64,000 bases of DNA from Echinarachnius parma (lineage: Eukaryota; Echinodermata; Echinoidea; Clypeasteroida; Echinarachniidae): assembly GCA_037951105.1 (NCBI GenBank), contig JBAMJV010009346.1, forward strand, positions 1 to 64,000. The letters run 5' to 3'. Below the pieces are notes generated by a model. That model saw only the letters and a program-made list of their open reading frames with translations, searched no databases and had not been told where the DNA came from. Of this stretch, positions 21,664-33,644 are shown piece by piece; position 1 is the stretch's first letter; each line of letters opens with the position of its first letter. The position numbers and the translations under genes were made by a program.

Positions 21664-22540
21664 GCAGTATCAAGTTTTCTTAGTCACTAACTATGATTTG
21701 GGTTAGCATTTACTTCCTTTTTTGTTAATCCTGGTTGGCAATGTAAAATAATCTTGAGTTGCATACTTAACCCTTTCAACTCAAATAGACTAAGAATGGA
21801 ACTAAGCAAGATCTTTTCAAATGTGCCCAGATGCACAACAAATTTGTTGCACATCATTGCAGTTTTATCGCAAGATATTGTGACTTTTATCTGGAAAGCA
21901 TCTATCAGATTTTACTTGATGTGAGACTGAAATTTCTTGGAAAACTTTTATATCACATTGTCTCTTTGTAGACTTATTGATTAGCTTATGGCTTCTATGA
22001 CATTTTAACAGTCTGCCACGAAAGGAAAAAAAGAATGCTGGATGATGAAACATTTTCGAGTTCTTATAATCTCCCCGCCTCCTAAATATGATAGTGAGCG
22101 GCTCCAAAAACTACCACCATAACGCTTGAAACAAGTTCAGCTTAGTGTGGAAAGACATGAATCATCTAAGAAATTATGTTCGAGCATGGTTGGAAGAGAA
22201 AATAAGTAATCTCATCAGCCCATCCATTACGTCTCCGTGCAAGAAAGCGCAAGCAAACAACTATTACCATTAACCCATCAGTCCTAGCATTAGACAAACC
22301 CAATAAGTCATAATGCACAAATGGACACATGGGACTGAGTGGGGTAACCGCGAATTAACCATGCAGGGCATGCCATACTAAAAGGAAACTTGACACGCGT
22401 GATCGTTAACCAGTCGAGAGGGAAGATGAGAAATTATTAATATTTGAGAGACTGTTAGTCTATCCAGTTCCTCGCAAGGGCCTCACTTAATGACTCCATC
22501 TTGCTCCGAGCGCAAAGACGCACGGAGTCGATCGCCCAAT
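21664..22540. other. Unassigned sequence
   Basis: No gene seen. The part at 22440-22560 is GC-richer and non-repetitive (CCGAGCGCAAAGACGCACGG). Confidence 0.4.
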
Positions 22541-22544
22541 TGCC

Positions 22545-22790
22545 AAAGAGGCATGGAAGATACAAGACAGCATAAGGCCATGAATAAATATGATAATTGC
22601 AAAAAGAGGCATCATAACTAAAAGTAAAATAAGCTATGAATAAATATGATAATTGCAAAAAGAGGCATATTACTTAAAAGGCGAATATAGCCATGAATAA
22701 ATATGATAATCATATAAAGAGGCATGTATACAACAAACTATAAACAAAATGAGGAATAAATATGATAATTGCAACAAGCATGAACATTGC
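22545..22790. repeat. Minisatellite, AATAAATATGATAATTGCAA unit
   Basis: Four units spaced about 55-60 bp (near 22583, 22637, 22694, 22753), each with ATGAATAAATATGATAAT, then GCAAAAAGAGGCAT and a variable A-rich spacer. Confidence 0.85.
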
Positions 22791-23890
22791 AACAAGTGCG
22801 GTGCCTCTCAATCCCAAACAGGGAATCTTAAATACAAGTAAAATAAAACATACAAAGTCAATAAATATAAATGGAGGCACATAATGTATACATACAACCC
22901 GAATAATGAAAAAGAAAAGGAAATATGATAATTATGATGTCCCTTAAATTTCAACACTTGATTTCACAGACTGAGAGCTCCCACTGATGGAGCCTCATGA
23001 AGTAAATGTGGATGATACTTGAAGACATAAAGCCCCTTCTACGGTTATGGTTTAGGAGACATGTAGTCAAAAGGGCGTGCAGGGCTTCAAAACTAAGTAC
23101 CATATCACGCAAAATTGCAACCCTCTATGATTTCTAGCCGTCCCATATGTAATTTAAACAACTTTCCAGACACATTATTACAAATGCGTTCTTATTAAAG
23201 CTTTTGAACTAAATACCAGACTCTCATGACTTCAGAAGAGTTTCATTGACTCATCATTTTATGTAAATAAATGACAATAATAACATGTAGACTATGGAAT
23301 GTAAAGACCAATAGTTTACATGTCATTTGAGTGATTTTTGTCTAGATTCTGCTAAGATCAAAAGCTACATGTAGGCTCCTTAATCACTCGTGTGTTATTT
23401 CACTGGCAGTTTTAAGTAGATAAGCAGTTTTTCGTAATTCTTTATTAATATTCATATTTTTGATAGAAAAAGATAACTCTAATACGAGGTTGTAAATGTG
23501 TATGGTACTCGCATCACTATCATAAAAAGTAAACTACCTTAACCGGGACACATGTAAACAGGCATTATAAGAGGTGCCGGTTGAGTTAAGACCCAGGTGG
23601 TATTACAACGACAATTTGCCTCCCTTCTCAATCGAGCGTAGCATGGACGTCTTTATCAAATTTTGGGGTTGACGTACTCTGGGATCGCAAGGTGTGCGTG
23701 TGAGGAACACCCATAAAAAATTGGTTGGTATAAAATAGTGATGAAGAAAGATGATGAGGGGAGCCTAAGAGATACATGTAGGTCTAGGGGAGAGAAAGAC
23801 AGAGGGTGAGAAGTAACAGATATAAGCTCATCGTGCATCAGTCAAAAGGTTTAATAGTATAAAAAACATAGATGAGGAGAGAAAGTGGGA
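22791..23890. other. Unassigned sequence
   Basis: No gene or array recognised. Ordinary AT-rich sequence with a less AT-rich part at 23560-23700. Confidence 0.4.
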
Positions 23891-23897
23891 TGGATGA

Positions 23898-24083
23898 AAA
23901 TGATGATGATGATGTTGGTGGTGGTGGTGGTGGTGGTGGTGGTGAAATTGGTGGTGGTGGTGGTGGTGGTGGTGGTGATGGTGATGGTGATGGTGATGGT
24001 GATGGTGATGGTGATGGTGATGGTGATGGTGATGGTGATGGTGATGGTGATGGTGATGGTGATGGTGATGGTGATGGTGATGG

Positions 24084-24135
<52 letters not shown>

Positions 24136-24156
24136 GATAATGATGATGATGATGAT

Positions 24157-24203
<47 letters not shown>

Positions 24204-24265
24204 TGATGATAATAATTATGGTGATGATGATGATTATGGTGAAGAAGATATATGAAGAAGATGAA
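23898..24265 (+). repeat. Compound microsatellite: GGT, GATGGT, GAT, GACGAT blocks
   Basis: Ordered blocks: (GGT)n at about 23914-23975, (GATGGT)n at 23977-24084, (GAT)n at 24084-24134, a GAAGATAAT break, (GAT)n, then (GACGAT)n at 24160-24200. The 127- and 190-codon frames (poly-Gly, Gly-Asp, poly-Asp, Met-Val) are read-through of the repeat. Each block differs from its neighbour by one substitution per six bases, as expected when a point mutation is spread by slippage. Confidence 0.95.
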
Positions 24266-25385
24266 GATGGTAGTGATTATGATGCTACTGCTGACAATGA
24301 TGATGAAGATGAAGATGCAAGATGCAAGATGACAAGAGAAACATCAAAAGGTACATTATATAGAGTAAATAGTAAATGGAGAAATAGAGTAAACGATAGG
24401 ACAATGAGACGTGACCATATCAGAATGTTGCCCAAAATACTAAACACAAAATATTAATGAAGGAGAAGAGAGAAATCCAAGGTGTGAGTTGCACACGCTG
24501 GACAGATCATCGGTCAACCAAATTATCTGACACAATCAAATATTTACAAATAAGAAAAACGGGTTATAGGTGGGAATGTGGAATGACTAATAGTAGGAAT
24601 GGCTTAGTGACAGTTACAGCATAGAGTTGTTTAAATCCACACTCCGTCAATGGGGGGGGGGGGGGGGGGATAGTATTTAAATTGCAATTTGATATCAAGT
24701 TTACCATAATACACAATCATTTGTATGATTTAACCGAGGTGGTGTAACCCAGATGGTGGGCTAAGATAGGGCTGCTTGTTTCAAATACAACAATGGTGGT
24801 ACTTATTTTTGAACTTATTGTTTAACAGTGACAGGGGGCAGTGAGGGAGCAAGAATGCCCTCCATGTGGGCACTTTTACACCCCTTTCCCTCACATTCCT
24901 ACTACTCCTACTACTGTGCAACTATCTCTTTTAATATACAGTTGATTGATAATGGGAATGCACCCTGACACCTGGTCTACTTTGGTGTCATGTGACAAGT
25001 CAAAGAAAGGTGTCACATGACTGACTCATCCCATTAATGGGGGGTGGGAGGTGGGGGGTGGGCGGGGGGGGGGGTGGGGGACTAGTACAAGTAACACATC
25101 CACGATACAATTAGTAGATAATTCAGGACAGCGCCATTACTTTTAGTTCATTGTCTTTGCTTAGTATTAGAGGGGAGAGAGGATAGTATGTGTAACACTT
25201 CTACAATTATTAGATAATTCAGAACAACGCTGTCAATTTGTTTAATTCATCCTATTTTCTTTTTTTCTAAGTAATTTGTATGTATACATTTGTATGTGCA
25301 TTACACCTACTTAATTATTGGACAATTCAGGAAAACTCTGTAAATTATTCTTTATTCATCCTCCTTTTCGTAGCTCATCGGAAAT
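24266..25385. other. Unassigned sequence with G-rich runs
   Basis: No gene seen. A G18 run is at 24652-24669 and a G-rich tract at 25039-25080. ATTAGATAATTCAGGACA or a close variant recurs near 25110, 25208 and 25315, indicating a decayed tandem array with a unit of about 100 bp. Confidence 0.45.
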
Positions 25386-25467
25386 GGTGCCAGAGATATT
25401 TTGGGTCATGGGGTCTATATGGAGAATGGGTGTCATAGTAAACATCAAAATGTCTCCAAACAGTTAA
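25386..25467 (+). mobile_element. 90-bp TTAA-family copy
   Basis: TATTTTGGGTCATGGGGTCTA, ATGGAGAATGGGTGTCATAG and CATCAAAATGTCTCC, ending AACAGTTAA. Shares its right TTAA with the next copy, which is in the opposite orientation. Confidence 0.65.
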
Positions 25468-25556
25468 CCCTTTTAAGATGGTTTGATTTGGGTATAACAA
25501 GCATTCTCCATGGACCCCAGCCAAAGTCTATACAGGACCAATCCTAAACAGGTTAA
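25464..25556 (-). mobile_element. 90-bp TTAA-family copy, complete, sharing a TTAA with its neighbour
   Basis: TTAACCCTTTTAAGATGG at the left, GGTATAACAAGCATTCTCC then ATGGACCCCAGCC in the core, GGACCAATCCTAAACAGGTTAA at the right. Tail-to-tail with the preceding copy. Confidence 0.8.
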
Positions 25557-25599
25557 AGTAAAGAAATTGCAGAATGAATGGAGCATGAAATTCATTCAT

Positions 25600-25830
25600 A
25601 GTGGGAGAGTTTTCAATTGACCAAGGTGTTATGCTTTGGAATTCAATTTACGGGGGAGATTCAATAGACAGGGGTGTTTGGCTTGCACAATTACGGGCCT
25701 CGTCATGCGGAGGAACCCTTCCAATTTTTATTTCATTTTTCCACCTGGTCATTTAGCGAAGGGATTTCTTTGTCACGGGCGGAGACATCAATTCAAATTT
25801 TGATGGAATGACATTATTTGATTATGACTC
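25600..25830. promoter_or_regulatory. Candidate conserved non-coding element
   Basis: A less AT-rich, non-repetitive block (GGCCTCGTCATGCGGAGGAA, TGTCACGGGCGGAGACATC, ATTTTTCCACCTGGTCATTTA). Related to nothing else in the window. No long open frame and no splice sites. The regulatory reading is inference only. Confidence 0.2.
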
Positions 25831-25875
25831 TTGTGTATTGGTATGTGGTCCCCATCTCATGAGTCACTCAGCATG

Positions 25876-25952
25876 CTAACCCATAACAACCTAGATCTTG
25901 CCTTTCCTATAGAGTTAGTACATGGTGCACTGGGTTCCCATGGGCAATGGGC
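25876..25952 (-). mobile_element. 80-bp TTAA-family copy
   Basis: CTAACCCATAACAACCTAGA, TATAGAGTTAGTACATGGTG and GGGTTCCCATGGGCAATGGG follow the family core in minus orientation. Both terminal TTAA are decayed. Confidence 0.65.
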
Positions 25953-27059
25953 TTATGTATTGTGCCCTGGGCTCTCACAAAATCGATGGAGTGTGGACCA
26001 AACACAAATCCATTATTTCATTATAGCTGTGATGCGATCAATCTCTTTTATAATGAGAGACGAGAAAGGGTCTGATCGAGCATTAGATCCTAGTAGAATC
26101 TCTTCATCAGAGGCCATTCTTTTATTCATTTTTTTAATTTTTATTTATATTCATCGATGAAACATGTCTAAATACGAACAATAGAATAAAAAGAATATAA
26201 TGTCAATGGTAGATGGCTTTTTCCTGCAATGTTTTGCAATATCGTTCACTCAGGAAAACACTAAAAAGAGCGGAAATGAATACATCAATAATTATATCAT
26301 ATCTAAAATAATTTGTGGTCACATACAAGTACTTTCATCAATAGAAGATAAATACAATGTAGCACAAAATATACAATGGTACACTTCACTGTGAAATATT
26401 TGCTAGCTAATATGCAAATATCCAAAATTTAATACAAATATGCAAATTAGCAATTAACAAAGAGAACATTCATATATATTTTCCTATGGTATGCACACAT
26501 GTATGTAAGCTGTGAAAGTATGAATGATAAAGTCTAGATGTAAATACCAACTATTAATTCACAATTAATATAAATTCCTACGAAGGTCATAGCCCGAGCG
26601 CCCATCAAATAATTCAATTTTGCTGCCGTCATCCTTCTATTCACACTCAATAGGCATCTACAATAAATACACTATTATTATTCTCCCCCAAAATGTCAGT
26701 TTCAATTAGCGCCAAGTGGAAACAAATAATTGCAGAAATATTGAAAGTCAAAAAAATTACCACCAGCCGAGTGAGAGGTGGAAATGGGTATAATTCGCAA
26801 TTGACAATCTAATATAGGGCAGCCATCTACCATGCTATTCAACAATACAATAAATGACTGATTTTTTTTTATTTGCTCTTGTTTTTTGTTAGGTATCATT
26901 TTCAGGAATGATTTAATTGTACAATCACCATCTGGCATTGTGCATCGTTAATGTGGAATTAATCGCTCTACGCAATTGGTATCTGTGCGTCACCTGTCCA
27001 TAGTCTATTTATATGTACATACGTGTTGGATATTTGTGCGCATTCACTGAATGAATCAG
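25953..27059. other. Unassigned AT-rich sequence with octamer-like motifs
   Basis: No gene. Two ATGCAAAT octamers lie close together at 26411-26418 and 26438-26445 in TAATATGCAAATATCC and ATATGCAAATTAGC. The octamer is the known POU-factor site, but in AT-rich DNA two matches may be chance. Confidence 0.35.
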
Positions 27060-27105
27060 AATATTAATAATAACTGTTAAAATTGATATAGTGCCTAATA
27101 TGAAG
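27060..27105 (-). mobile_element. Fragment of SINE 3' end
   Basis: ATTAATAATAA..., then TGATATAGTGCCTAATATG matches the 3' end of the SINE at 53100-53436 (GATTTATATAGCGCCTAATATG). Only the last 40 or so bases remain. Confidence 0.5.
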
Positions 27106-27409
27106 CTATATCAGCTTTAATTCTGTATGCTCTGTACATAATAGTATAACCCACATGTATATTTTGTAAAAATACACATTTCAAAACAAAATATTTATAT
27201 ATTAACTTATACTATTACAAAATTATTAAAGTTTGAACTTTTAATTTTATCTTTGAAAGTACAATTAATAGTAAACAATCTCTTTGAGTTCAATAATGTT
27301 TTCTATAATTACAACATTATACTTTATTTAATAATTATGTAGAGAAATAGAAAAGACTGATTAGTCTACCGAGTGGCTACTTTATATAGTGGATAACTGC
27401 ATGATTACT

Positions 27410-27535
27410 AAACATAAACATTTACATGAACATATAAATGCATATAAATATACAGATTCATTTACATGAACATAGACATACATATACAGATACAGATACA
27501 AATATATATAGAGAGAGAAAGAGGGAGAGTGACAT
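27410..27535. repeat. Degenerate ACATATA/TACATGAACAT simple sequence
   Basis: TTTACATGAACATA occurs twice (27420 and 27460), followed by (TACAGA)n and (GA)n. Low complexity. Confidence 0.7.
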
Positions 27536-27675
27536 AATAGTACAGACAACCTCTTGCTTTTATGAATCGGGATCCTTTAACCAATTTGGGTAAATTACCA
27601 ATAATGCTGGAAATTGCATTCCATCATCATGTCTGCTCTATCCCCACCCCCCCCCCCCCAAGACGATGCTATCCT

Positions 27676-27805
27676 GTTATATCATGCATTCTTCAAAGAC
27701 CCTGCCCAAGTATATTCAGGACCAATCTTATATGGGAACGTAAGACAATTCAATTTAGGTATCATGTTTTCTTCATAGGCCACAATCTGAATATTCTTTT
27801 AACCA
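27676..27805 (-). mobile_element. Two decayed adjacent 90-bp TTAA-family copies
   Basis: ATCATGCATTCTTCAAAGACC then CAGGACCAATCTTA (27680-27730), and AATTTAGGTATCATGTTTTC, TTCATAGGCCACAATCTG and CCAGTCCTGAAC (27750-27812) are two minus-strand cores in tandem. Confidence 0.5.
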
Positions 27806-27829
27806 GTCCTGAACTAGCTAGCTAACAGT

Positions 27830-29060
27830 ATGAATGTTTTGAGGCTGTTTCAATATGAACTCAAATATATTGTCCTAACTAATGTCCTAGATGGAAAATA
27901 TGGTATGTAGTTCCATCCTGTACCAAAATTAAATTGTCTTCTACATATGATGCAATTTAAACCCACAGTTAAATTCAACCTAATGCTAACATTTGATTAT
28001 TATTATTTGGGTGGTCGAAAGGTTGCAGTTATGGAATGTCTACGTGTACTAAAACTTGACAGGTTTTCACAAGCACTTCTTTCCAATTGGTCATTAATTG
28101 CACATTAGGGTGAATTTTGACAATAAAATTGACTTTATGAGGACCATGCATGGGATCAAATTATAGGCAGTATGTTTGATTTGCTCAAAAGCTGTGATGA
28201 AGATAAAAAGAAAATATAATTCAGATAAGAACATTTTCTGTCTTTCCCCCAATGGAATTCACAATTTGGTTATTTTTTAAGAATCAATCAATAGTGTTTA
28301 TTATATAATCTAATGTAGATAGAAGAGAAAATCAACAAAAACTGACAAATTGGTATGTTTTTCCCCTAAGGGAACACAAATACTTACGTGTAGTTTTTTT
28401 TAAGAATCCATATTTAGTGTCAAAATAATCACACACCAAAATTGCTGGCCACTGTAAATGTCAAATATACAGCAGTAACCTTTTAAACCCAATTACGACT
28501 ACTTTATTTTCGGAAATGCTATTAAAAAGGTTTTAAAAACTTAATTTAATTTCATCAGAAGGGCTTCCAGATGAAATACAAATAATTTTGAATGGTGGAA
28601 ATGCATTTAGGATGTAGCTAAATGTTTATCTAGAATTGGCAAAGCAGAAATAACAAAGAATAATTATTAGTAATGTTCCTTCCATACATACATTCCAAGT
28701 CCTATCTTCTCTACCTTTCTTCCATAAATCATTGGGTGAGAGTAAGAAGGGCATTACGTCAATTTTTGGCTTAATCAAGTTGGGCATTCTACATACCATC
28801 TTGCAGGTTTAGAGCCTTCTTTATGTGATGCCATAATAAATGTATAATATTTGTTTCAAATTTTGAGAATATATTAATTAAAAAAATAAGGAGAGCTATT
28901 AAAAATTGGCTCCTAAACTGTAAACATCTCTAAAATATCAAAAAATTACGTAGCGCCTTCTCTTTCTCGTCTGACAATATCCTCTTCTCTCTTCCAATTA
29001 CTCTCAAGCACTCTCTCTCTTGCTCTCGCCCCCTCTATCCTTTCTGCCTCCTTTTAAAAA
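27830..29060. other. Unassigned AT-rich sequence
   Basis: Nothing recognised except a possible further decayed 90-bp core near 27880-27960 and a CT-rich stretch at 28955-29050. No gene. Confidence 0.4.
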
Positions 29061-29065
29061 TCCAA

Positions 29066-29244
29066 GGGGTGTATTCTGAAAACGATATTGAGTTAAAATT
29101 TATTTTATCGATGTCATATCTACATCACTAAAATATATTTTAGCAAATTGCTATTCCTTAAGTACAGTTGAATATTTTAGTTACATAGATATGACGTAGA
29201 TAAAATAAATTTTAATTTAAAAAATCGTTTTCAGAATACACCCC
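29066..29244. mobile_element. 180-bp palindromic MITE, GGGGTGTATTC ends
   Basis: GGGGTGTATTCTGAAAACGA and its inverse form the ends. Inner arms GTCATATCTACATCACTAAAATAT and ATTTTAGTTACATAGATATGAC are also complementary, so the whole element folds on itself. A second copy lies at 59067-59239. Confidence 0.85.
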
Positions 29245-29277
29245 CAGATTTCTTATCTTCGTGTATGATAAACATTA

Positions 29278-29305
29278 TATATGCAAATTATATATGCAAA
29301 TACAC
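29278..29305 (+). repeat. Tandem TATATATGCAAAT pair
   Basis: Two head-to-tail copies of ATTATATATGCAAAT, each carrying the ATGCAAAT octamer. Too short to interpret. Confidence 0.5.
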
Positions 29306-29498
29306 TCAAGTTACAACCAAGCAAAATCATGGCTCAATAAATTCCAATGATAAAACAAAAGTTCGTGTTGAACATTTTGGTCAGAGCCGAGTGTGATAAT
29401 TGGCAAACGAGACAAATGAAAAGCTGTCAGAGGCTAAACAAATTTCCGGTGGAAAGAAATCCAAGGTTAGACGTCAGTATAGTTCATGGAAAAATTGG

Positions 29499-29593
29499 TT
29501 ATACCCGTTGAGGACTCATTCAACAGTAACAATGGGCTTGGGTCTATGGAGAATGACCATTGCATTAATATTGAACCGTCTAAAACAGGTTTA
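29499..29593 (+). mobile_element. 90-bp TTAA-family copy, ends decayed
   Basis: GTTGAGGACTCATTCAACAG, GGGCTTGGGTCTATGGAGAA, TGACCATTGCATTAATATTG and AAACAGGTTT follow the family order. Confidence 0.55.
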
Positions 29594-29878
29594 TTTAGCT
29601 GTAGGAATTTAGCACATGGGAGGCAAAGTATCATTTTATACTATGTATCTATCATATCTGGATACTGTCATTTTGGTAGTATAGTGTGAATGGCACTTGA
29701 GTCTGCGTAGAATCATTATTAGCTATAGCCACTATTTTTGGGGGGTGGCCCATTGCAGAGCGATGTGACATACATGTATGTTCCTATATTTTGTCAAAAT
29801 TTTGACTTAAAAATGAGTTATAATTGGCATAATTTGATAATAATGAATAAGTCAAACATGACTATGTTAATCTTTTTT

Positions 29879-29971
29879 TTAACCCATTAAAGACGATTTT
29901 ATTTTGGTATTACATGTATTCTTAATAGATGCCAGTTCGAGTATTTTTGGGACTAATCATGAATGGTTTAA
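29879..29971 (-). mobile_element. 90-bp TTAA-family copy that keeps the empty TTAA site
   Basis: TTAACCCATTAAAGACGATT, TTGGTATTACATGTATTCTT, then GGGACTAATCATGAATGG. The stretch TTAACCCATTAAAGAC is what remains at 42448/43092 when the 640-bp element there is removed with one TTAA. This copy therefore serves as the uninterrupted reference. Confidence 0.7.
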
Positions 29972-30111
29972 ACTTTTAAAAATATACATAAAACTTGAAG
30001 AAGTGGCATTGAATATTTCAACTTGTTCTTATTGATCATGTTAATATCAAAGGTCACATATATGTACCCAATGAAAACCAAATGACTAACCTGCCGTGAT
30101 AGAGTTTTATG

Positions 30112-30208
30112 TTAACCATTTTAAGACCGGTCCCAAAGATACTCTTGCTGGTATGAGGTTTATGGAGAATGCACGTTATACCAAATCATATCATTATCAA
30201 AAGGTTAA
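30112..30208 (+). mobile_element. 90-bp TTAA-family copy, complete
   Basis: TTAACCATTTTAAGACCGG, TATGGAGAATGCACGTTATAC, CAAATCATATCATT and AAAGGTTAA, with TTAA at both ends. Confidence 0.8.
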
Positions 30209-31805
30209 TGTAACTCATTAAGACATGTCCGCAGGCTAATTATATAAAGGGTTCTCAACAGAATTGCAAAGTAGTTCAAAATAAAAGATGATGGTACTAA
30301 GGATCAAATCATATTTCAGTCCCTCTGGCCTCCACGGGCTCATCGTGTTGTATTTTCAGTCGACTCTCCACCCCATCCCCCCACAACCATGCATTCAAGA
30401 CACGTACAGCTAATTTAGTTGGGCTGAGAGAATTAAGATGCCCGAACCCATTGCCGCTAATATATTTCACTACTGTATCCCCCTCCTCTTCCTCTTCTAC
30501 TCAAAGTCTGATTAAGAGCCCTCCAAAAGAAAATATGATTGAAAGTATATGTATGGAAAGATATTCCTTAATTTATCTTTCCTATTTTTCTTTATTTCCT
30601 TCTCACTGAGCCTTTGAAAACAAAATATTTGAGTATTTAAAATACCCAATCTCTCCTAATCTATCCCTCTTCCTCTCCCTTATCACCCCCTTTGCACATA
30701 GACTCCTCTCTTTTCTCCTGTCTCTTCGTTTAAAATTAATATTTTATGGAATATCAACAGAGTTATAAAATATTTTTAATTATACCATTCTAAAAAGTAC
30801 ATCCAAGTTAAATTAACTTCTCTTACTACTTTCCCACTTTCATTCTCTCTCACTGTCTTCTCCTTTAAATTATTTCAGTCCTCTTTTCTCTTTCTCTATC
30901 ACTCTCTCCATTCTCTGCATGGCTCCATTTCTTTATCCCTAACCCTTTGACCAACCATATCTCTCTACTTGTCACCCTTGTCATATCTCCCTATCACTTC
31001 CTCTGCCATTTTCTTCACTCTGTTTCTTTTCCATCTCCTTCTTCACCCCACCCCTTCTCTGTATAACCCCCTGTCCCTATCTTTCCCCCTCTCTCCCCCT
31101 CTCTCCTAACCTCTCATACACTTCCTATACCCTCCAGTGCTCTGCATTTATCACCCCAGCTCCTGCCAATTCTATCCTTTGCCCCCCAACCCAACCTCAT
31201 ATTTTGATATCCTTTTTTTTCCCCTCCATCTTCATATGTGAGTCCTTTGGAATTGCGCCTCTTGGATGGGCCCCTAATACCCTGGGGTACCATAGATATT
31301 GTAGCTAGACATCGGATAGAATGAGAAGCTTGAGTGATTTCATATTTCGTCCTCCAGTTTTCTCTGGTAAAGATGTGTAGCTAAGATCTTGATGACTTTG
31401 TTGACTTAATTGAGCGGGGAAAAACAAGAGTGGAGTGCTTATTCGCACACTTAAGTAATTAGAGGATGGATTTTGCTTTTCTTGTTCATTTGTTTTGAGG
31501 GGAAAATTATGCTAATAATCTAGGAAATTGAATAATTCTTTTCAATTCATTTGGTAAAAACCCTTTGCTAAATCAATTTAACTTTGGGGTTAAACTGAAA
31601 AAGAAACATACAAAAAAATGCAATCTTTTTAAAGCAGTGAAAATAATGGAAATCGAGTTATCAATCTACCAAAAATAAATCATATTTCCCTTTCTTTATT
31701 TGTTTGAATAAAACCGTTTGATCAGTGAAAACAACCTTTTCTGAAAGAAAAAAGGTCAAAAGAACAAACATAAAAATAACTGTGGTTCAGGAAAAGATTT
31801 TATTT
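30209..31805 (+). other. Mostly pyrimidine-biased sequence, no gene
   Basis: From about 30480 to 31245 the plus strand is strongly C+T rich (CTCTCC, TTCTCTT and CCCCTCTC clusters) without a fixed repeat unit. The flanks are ordinary AT-rich DNA. Nothing else recognised. Confidence 0.5.
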
Positions 31806-31810
31806 TAATA

Positions 31811-32448
31811 TACAGTCCAACCTGTCTTAGCGACCACCTGTATACAACAGCCAACCTGCCTACAGCAGCCAAACTGCCTGTAGTGGCCACTAAAAGTGAT
31901 CCTCTGGACAGAAAAAACACACAATTTTATTCAATCTGTCTATAGAGGTCATCCATCTAAAGTGGCCACTATTCTCATTTGCCTTAGGCAGTGACTCTAC
32001 ACAGGTTTGATTGTACAATGTTAAGACACATGCCTAGAGAAGTCACCTGCCTACAGTGGCCATTTGTCTTGTTTCGCATAGACAATCACTAAACACAGGT
32101 TAATTGTACTGTGTTATGAAACCTTTCTATAGAGGTCACCTGGATACAGTGGCCATTATTCTTGTCCCTTCGGCAATCACTATACACAGGATAGACTTTG
32201 TGGAACCTTACTTTTCATAGAGGTTACATGTCTACAGTAATCATTTTTCTTTTACCCATAGGTAGGTAGTCTCTATAATATGGGTTTGACTGTAATATGT
32301 TATTGAACCTGCCTACATAGGTCAGCCATCCACAATGGCCATTTTTCTTGTTTGTAACATGTTAAGGAACCTGCCTATAGAGGTCACCTGTGTTTATTGG
32401 CCACTATTCTTGTATATTGGGTAGTCACTATACACATGTTTGACTGTT
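31811..32448 (+). mobile_element. TACAGTCAAACC-family element expanded by an internal 92-bp minisatellite
   Basis: Begins TACAGTCCAACCTGTCTTAG and ends TTTGACTGTT, the family termini. In between, a unit of about 92 bp (CCTGCCTATAGAGGTCACC, TACAGTGGCCATT, TTCTTG, CACTATACACAGGTTTGACTG) is repeated about five to six times, where the copy at 41759 has about one. The element therefore gained a tandem array internally. Confidence 0.75.
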
Positions 32449-32479
32449 CATATATCTTTTATTATGCATGCAGTATATT

Positions 32480-33005
32480 CACATCTTATGCTGATGAGTC
32501 TGCACTATATACTGTACATCAGTAGTGTGTGTGGGTGGGAGTGATACAAGCAGAGCTACATGTAACTATGATACTGGTTATTTCAAGAGGTTTTCTCTTT
32601 CTAAATAATTAACCTTTTTTTTAACCATTTAGATCACAACTTTTCATGACTTTTCACTCTCTTCATCAAAATTTACACCCTAGGCCGATGAGTATGATAT
32701 GACATCATAAGTAAGTGTGTGTGGGTGGGAGTAGTGCAAATAGACAGTTAAACACGTCTTAGTGGCCCCCTCTCTTTAGCCGCAAACCTGCCTTTAGTGG
32801 CCACAAAAAAGTGATCCCCTGCAGAAAAAAAAACAGTGTTCTAGAACCTGTGAATAAAGGTCACCTTTCTATAATGGCCACAGTTCTTATTTCCCATGGG
32901 TGGTTACTATATGCAGGTTTGACTATACTATATGCACTAGGTATTCCTTGATTTCTAGATAATTATAACCATTTTCACCATATAGACCACAACTTTTCAT
33001 CCCGT
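32480..33005. repeat. Diverged direct repeats flanking a TACAGTCAAACC copy
   Basis: ATGCTGATGAGT..., then AGTGTGTGTGGGTGGGAGT (32490-32545) recurs as GGCCGATGAGT..., AGTGTGTGTGGGTGGGAGT (32683-32735). AACCATTTAGATCACAACTTTTCAT (32623) recurs as ACCATATAGACCACAACTTTTCAT (32977). Confidence 0.6.
32744..32935 (+). mobile_element. TACAGTCAAACC-family copy
   Basis: ACAGTTAAACACGTCTTAGT, then GTGGCCACAAAAAAGTGATCC, AAAGGTCACCTTTCTATAATG and TATGCAGGTTTGACTATA. Same order of blocks as 35527 and 41759. Confidence 0.7.
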
Positions 33006-33261
33006 TTACTACACAATTTCAATTTGTTCAACTGGTACTAGGGATATTTGAACAAGGATGGGATGGTTTTAAAAAGCACACAGAAGATATGTGATGAACA
33101 TATTTGGTTCAACAAAATTGTAAACTCTTATACAATTGCATAATCTACAACTTCATTTTTGTTAATACATATTTTATGCACATTAAACAGGCAGACTGCA
33201 TGAGGCAGTTGTATGCACTCACATTTTTCTAAACAAAAAGTGGAATATTTTTAGTACTTAC

Positions 33262-33580
33262 CGATAACTTGAATCCAAATGAGTGTCAGTTTATATCCCT
33301 TTTATTTCACCAAAAGAGTCGAGAAAGACCAGAAAAGTGAAGCTTCCAATTTACAGTCCATATATAGCTTCCACCAGTTGGGCACAGGTTAAAAAATCCA
33401 ACATACGCCGGATAGCTCGCAGTGAGTAAGAGTACGTATTTTGCGCCCAGTCTCCAAAATCACACATATGGAGTTAACTGAGTAAACGCAACACAGCACC
33501 GCTTCAATGGTATAGCTGTAAATCCATGCCCCACTATATTACACAGCGCTGCATGATAGGTGGTGACAAGAGAGAGAGAG
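33262..33580 (-). promoter_or_regulatory. Candidate promoter-proximal first exon (minus strand)
   Basis: On the minus strand, 33262 is followed by GTAAGTACT, a near-perfect 5' splice donor (exon end TTATCG). Upstream (higher coordinates) lie two CCAAT boxes in AGCCAATCAGA and AACCAATCAGA at about 33650 and 33693. The intervening DNA includes a GA/CT tract (33569-33585). Between CCAAT boxes and donor there are only short open frames, so the exon would be a 5' UTR or a short leader. The pair of NF-Y-type boxes at about 40 bp spacing and a downstream donor is a typical metazoan TATA-less arrangement. No acceptor or coding exon downstream was identified. Confidence 0.3.
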
Positions 33581-33644
33581 AGTGCGAGAGAATGGAGGAA
33601 AACAATAGAAAACATAAGCAAATTGGGGTGAGGGGAAAAGCGGT

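Noticed and set aside
23872..24457. 127- and 190-codon Gly/Asp and Met/Val frames
   Set aside because: Read-through of the GGT/GAT compound microsatellite.
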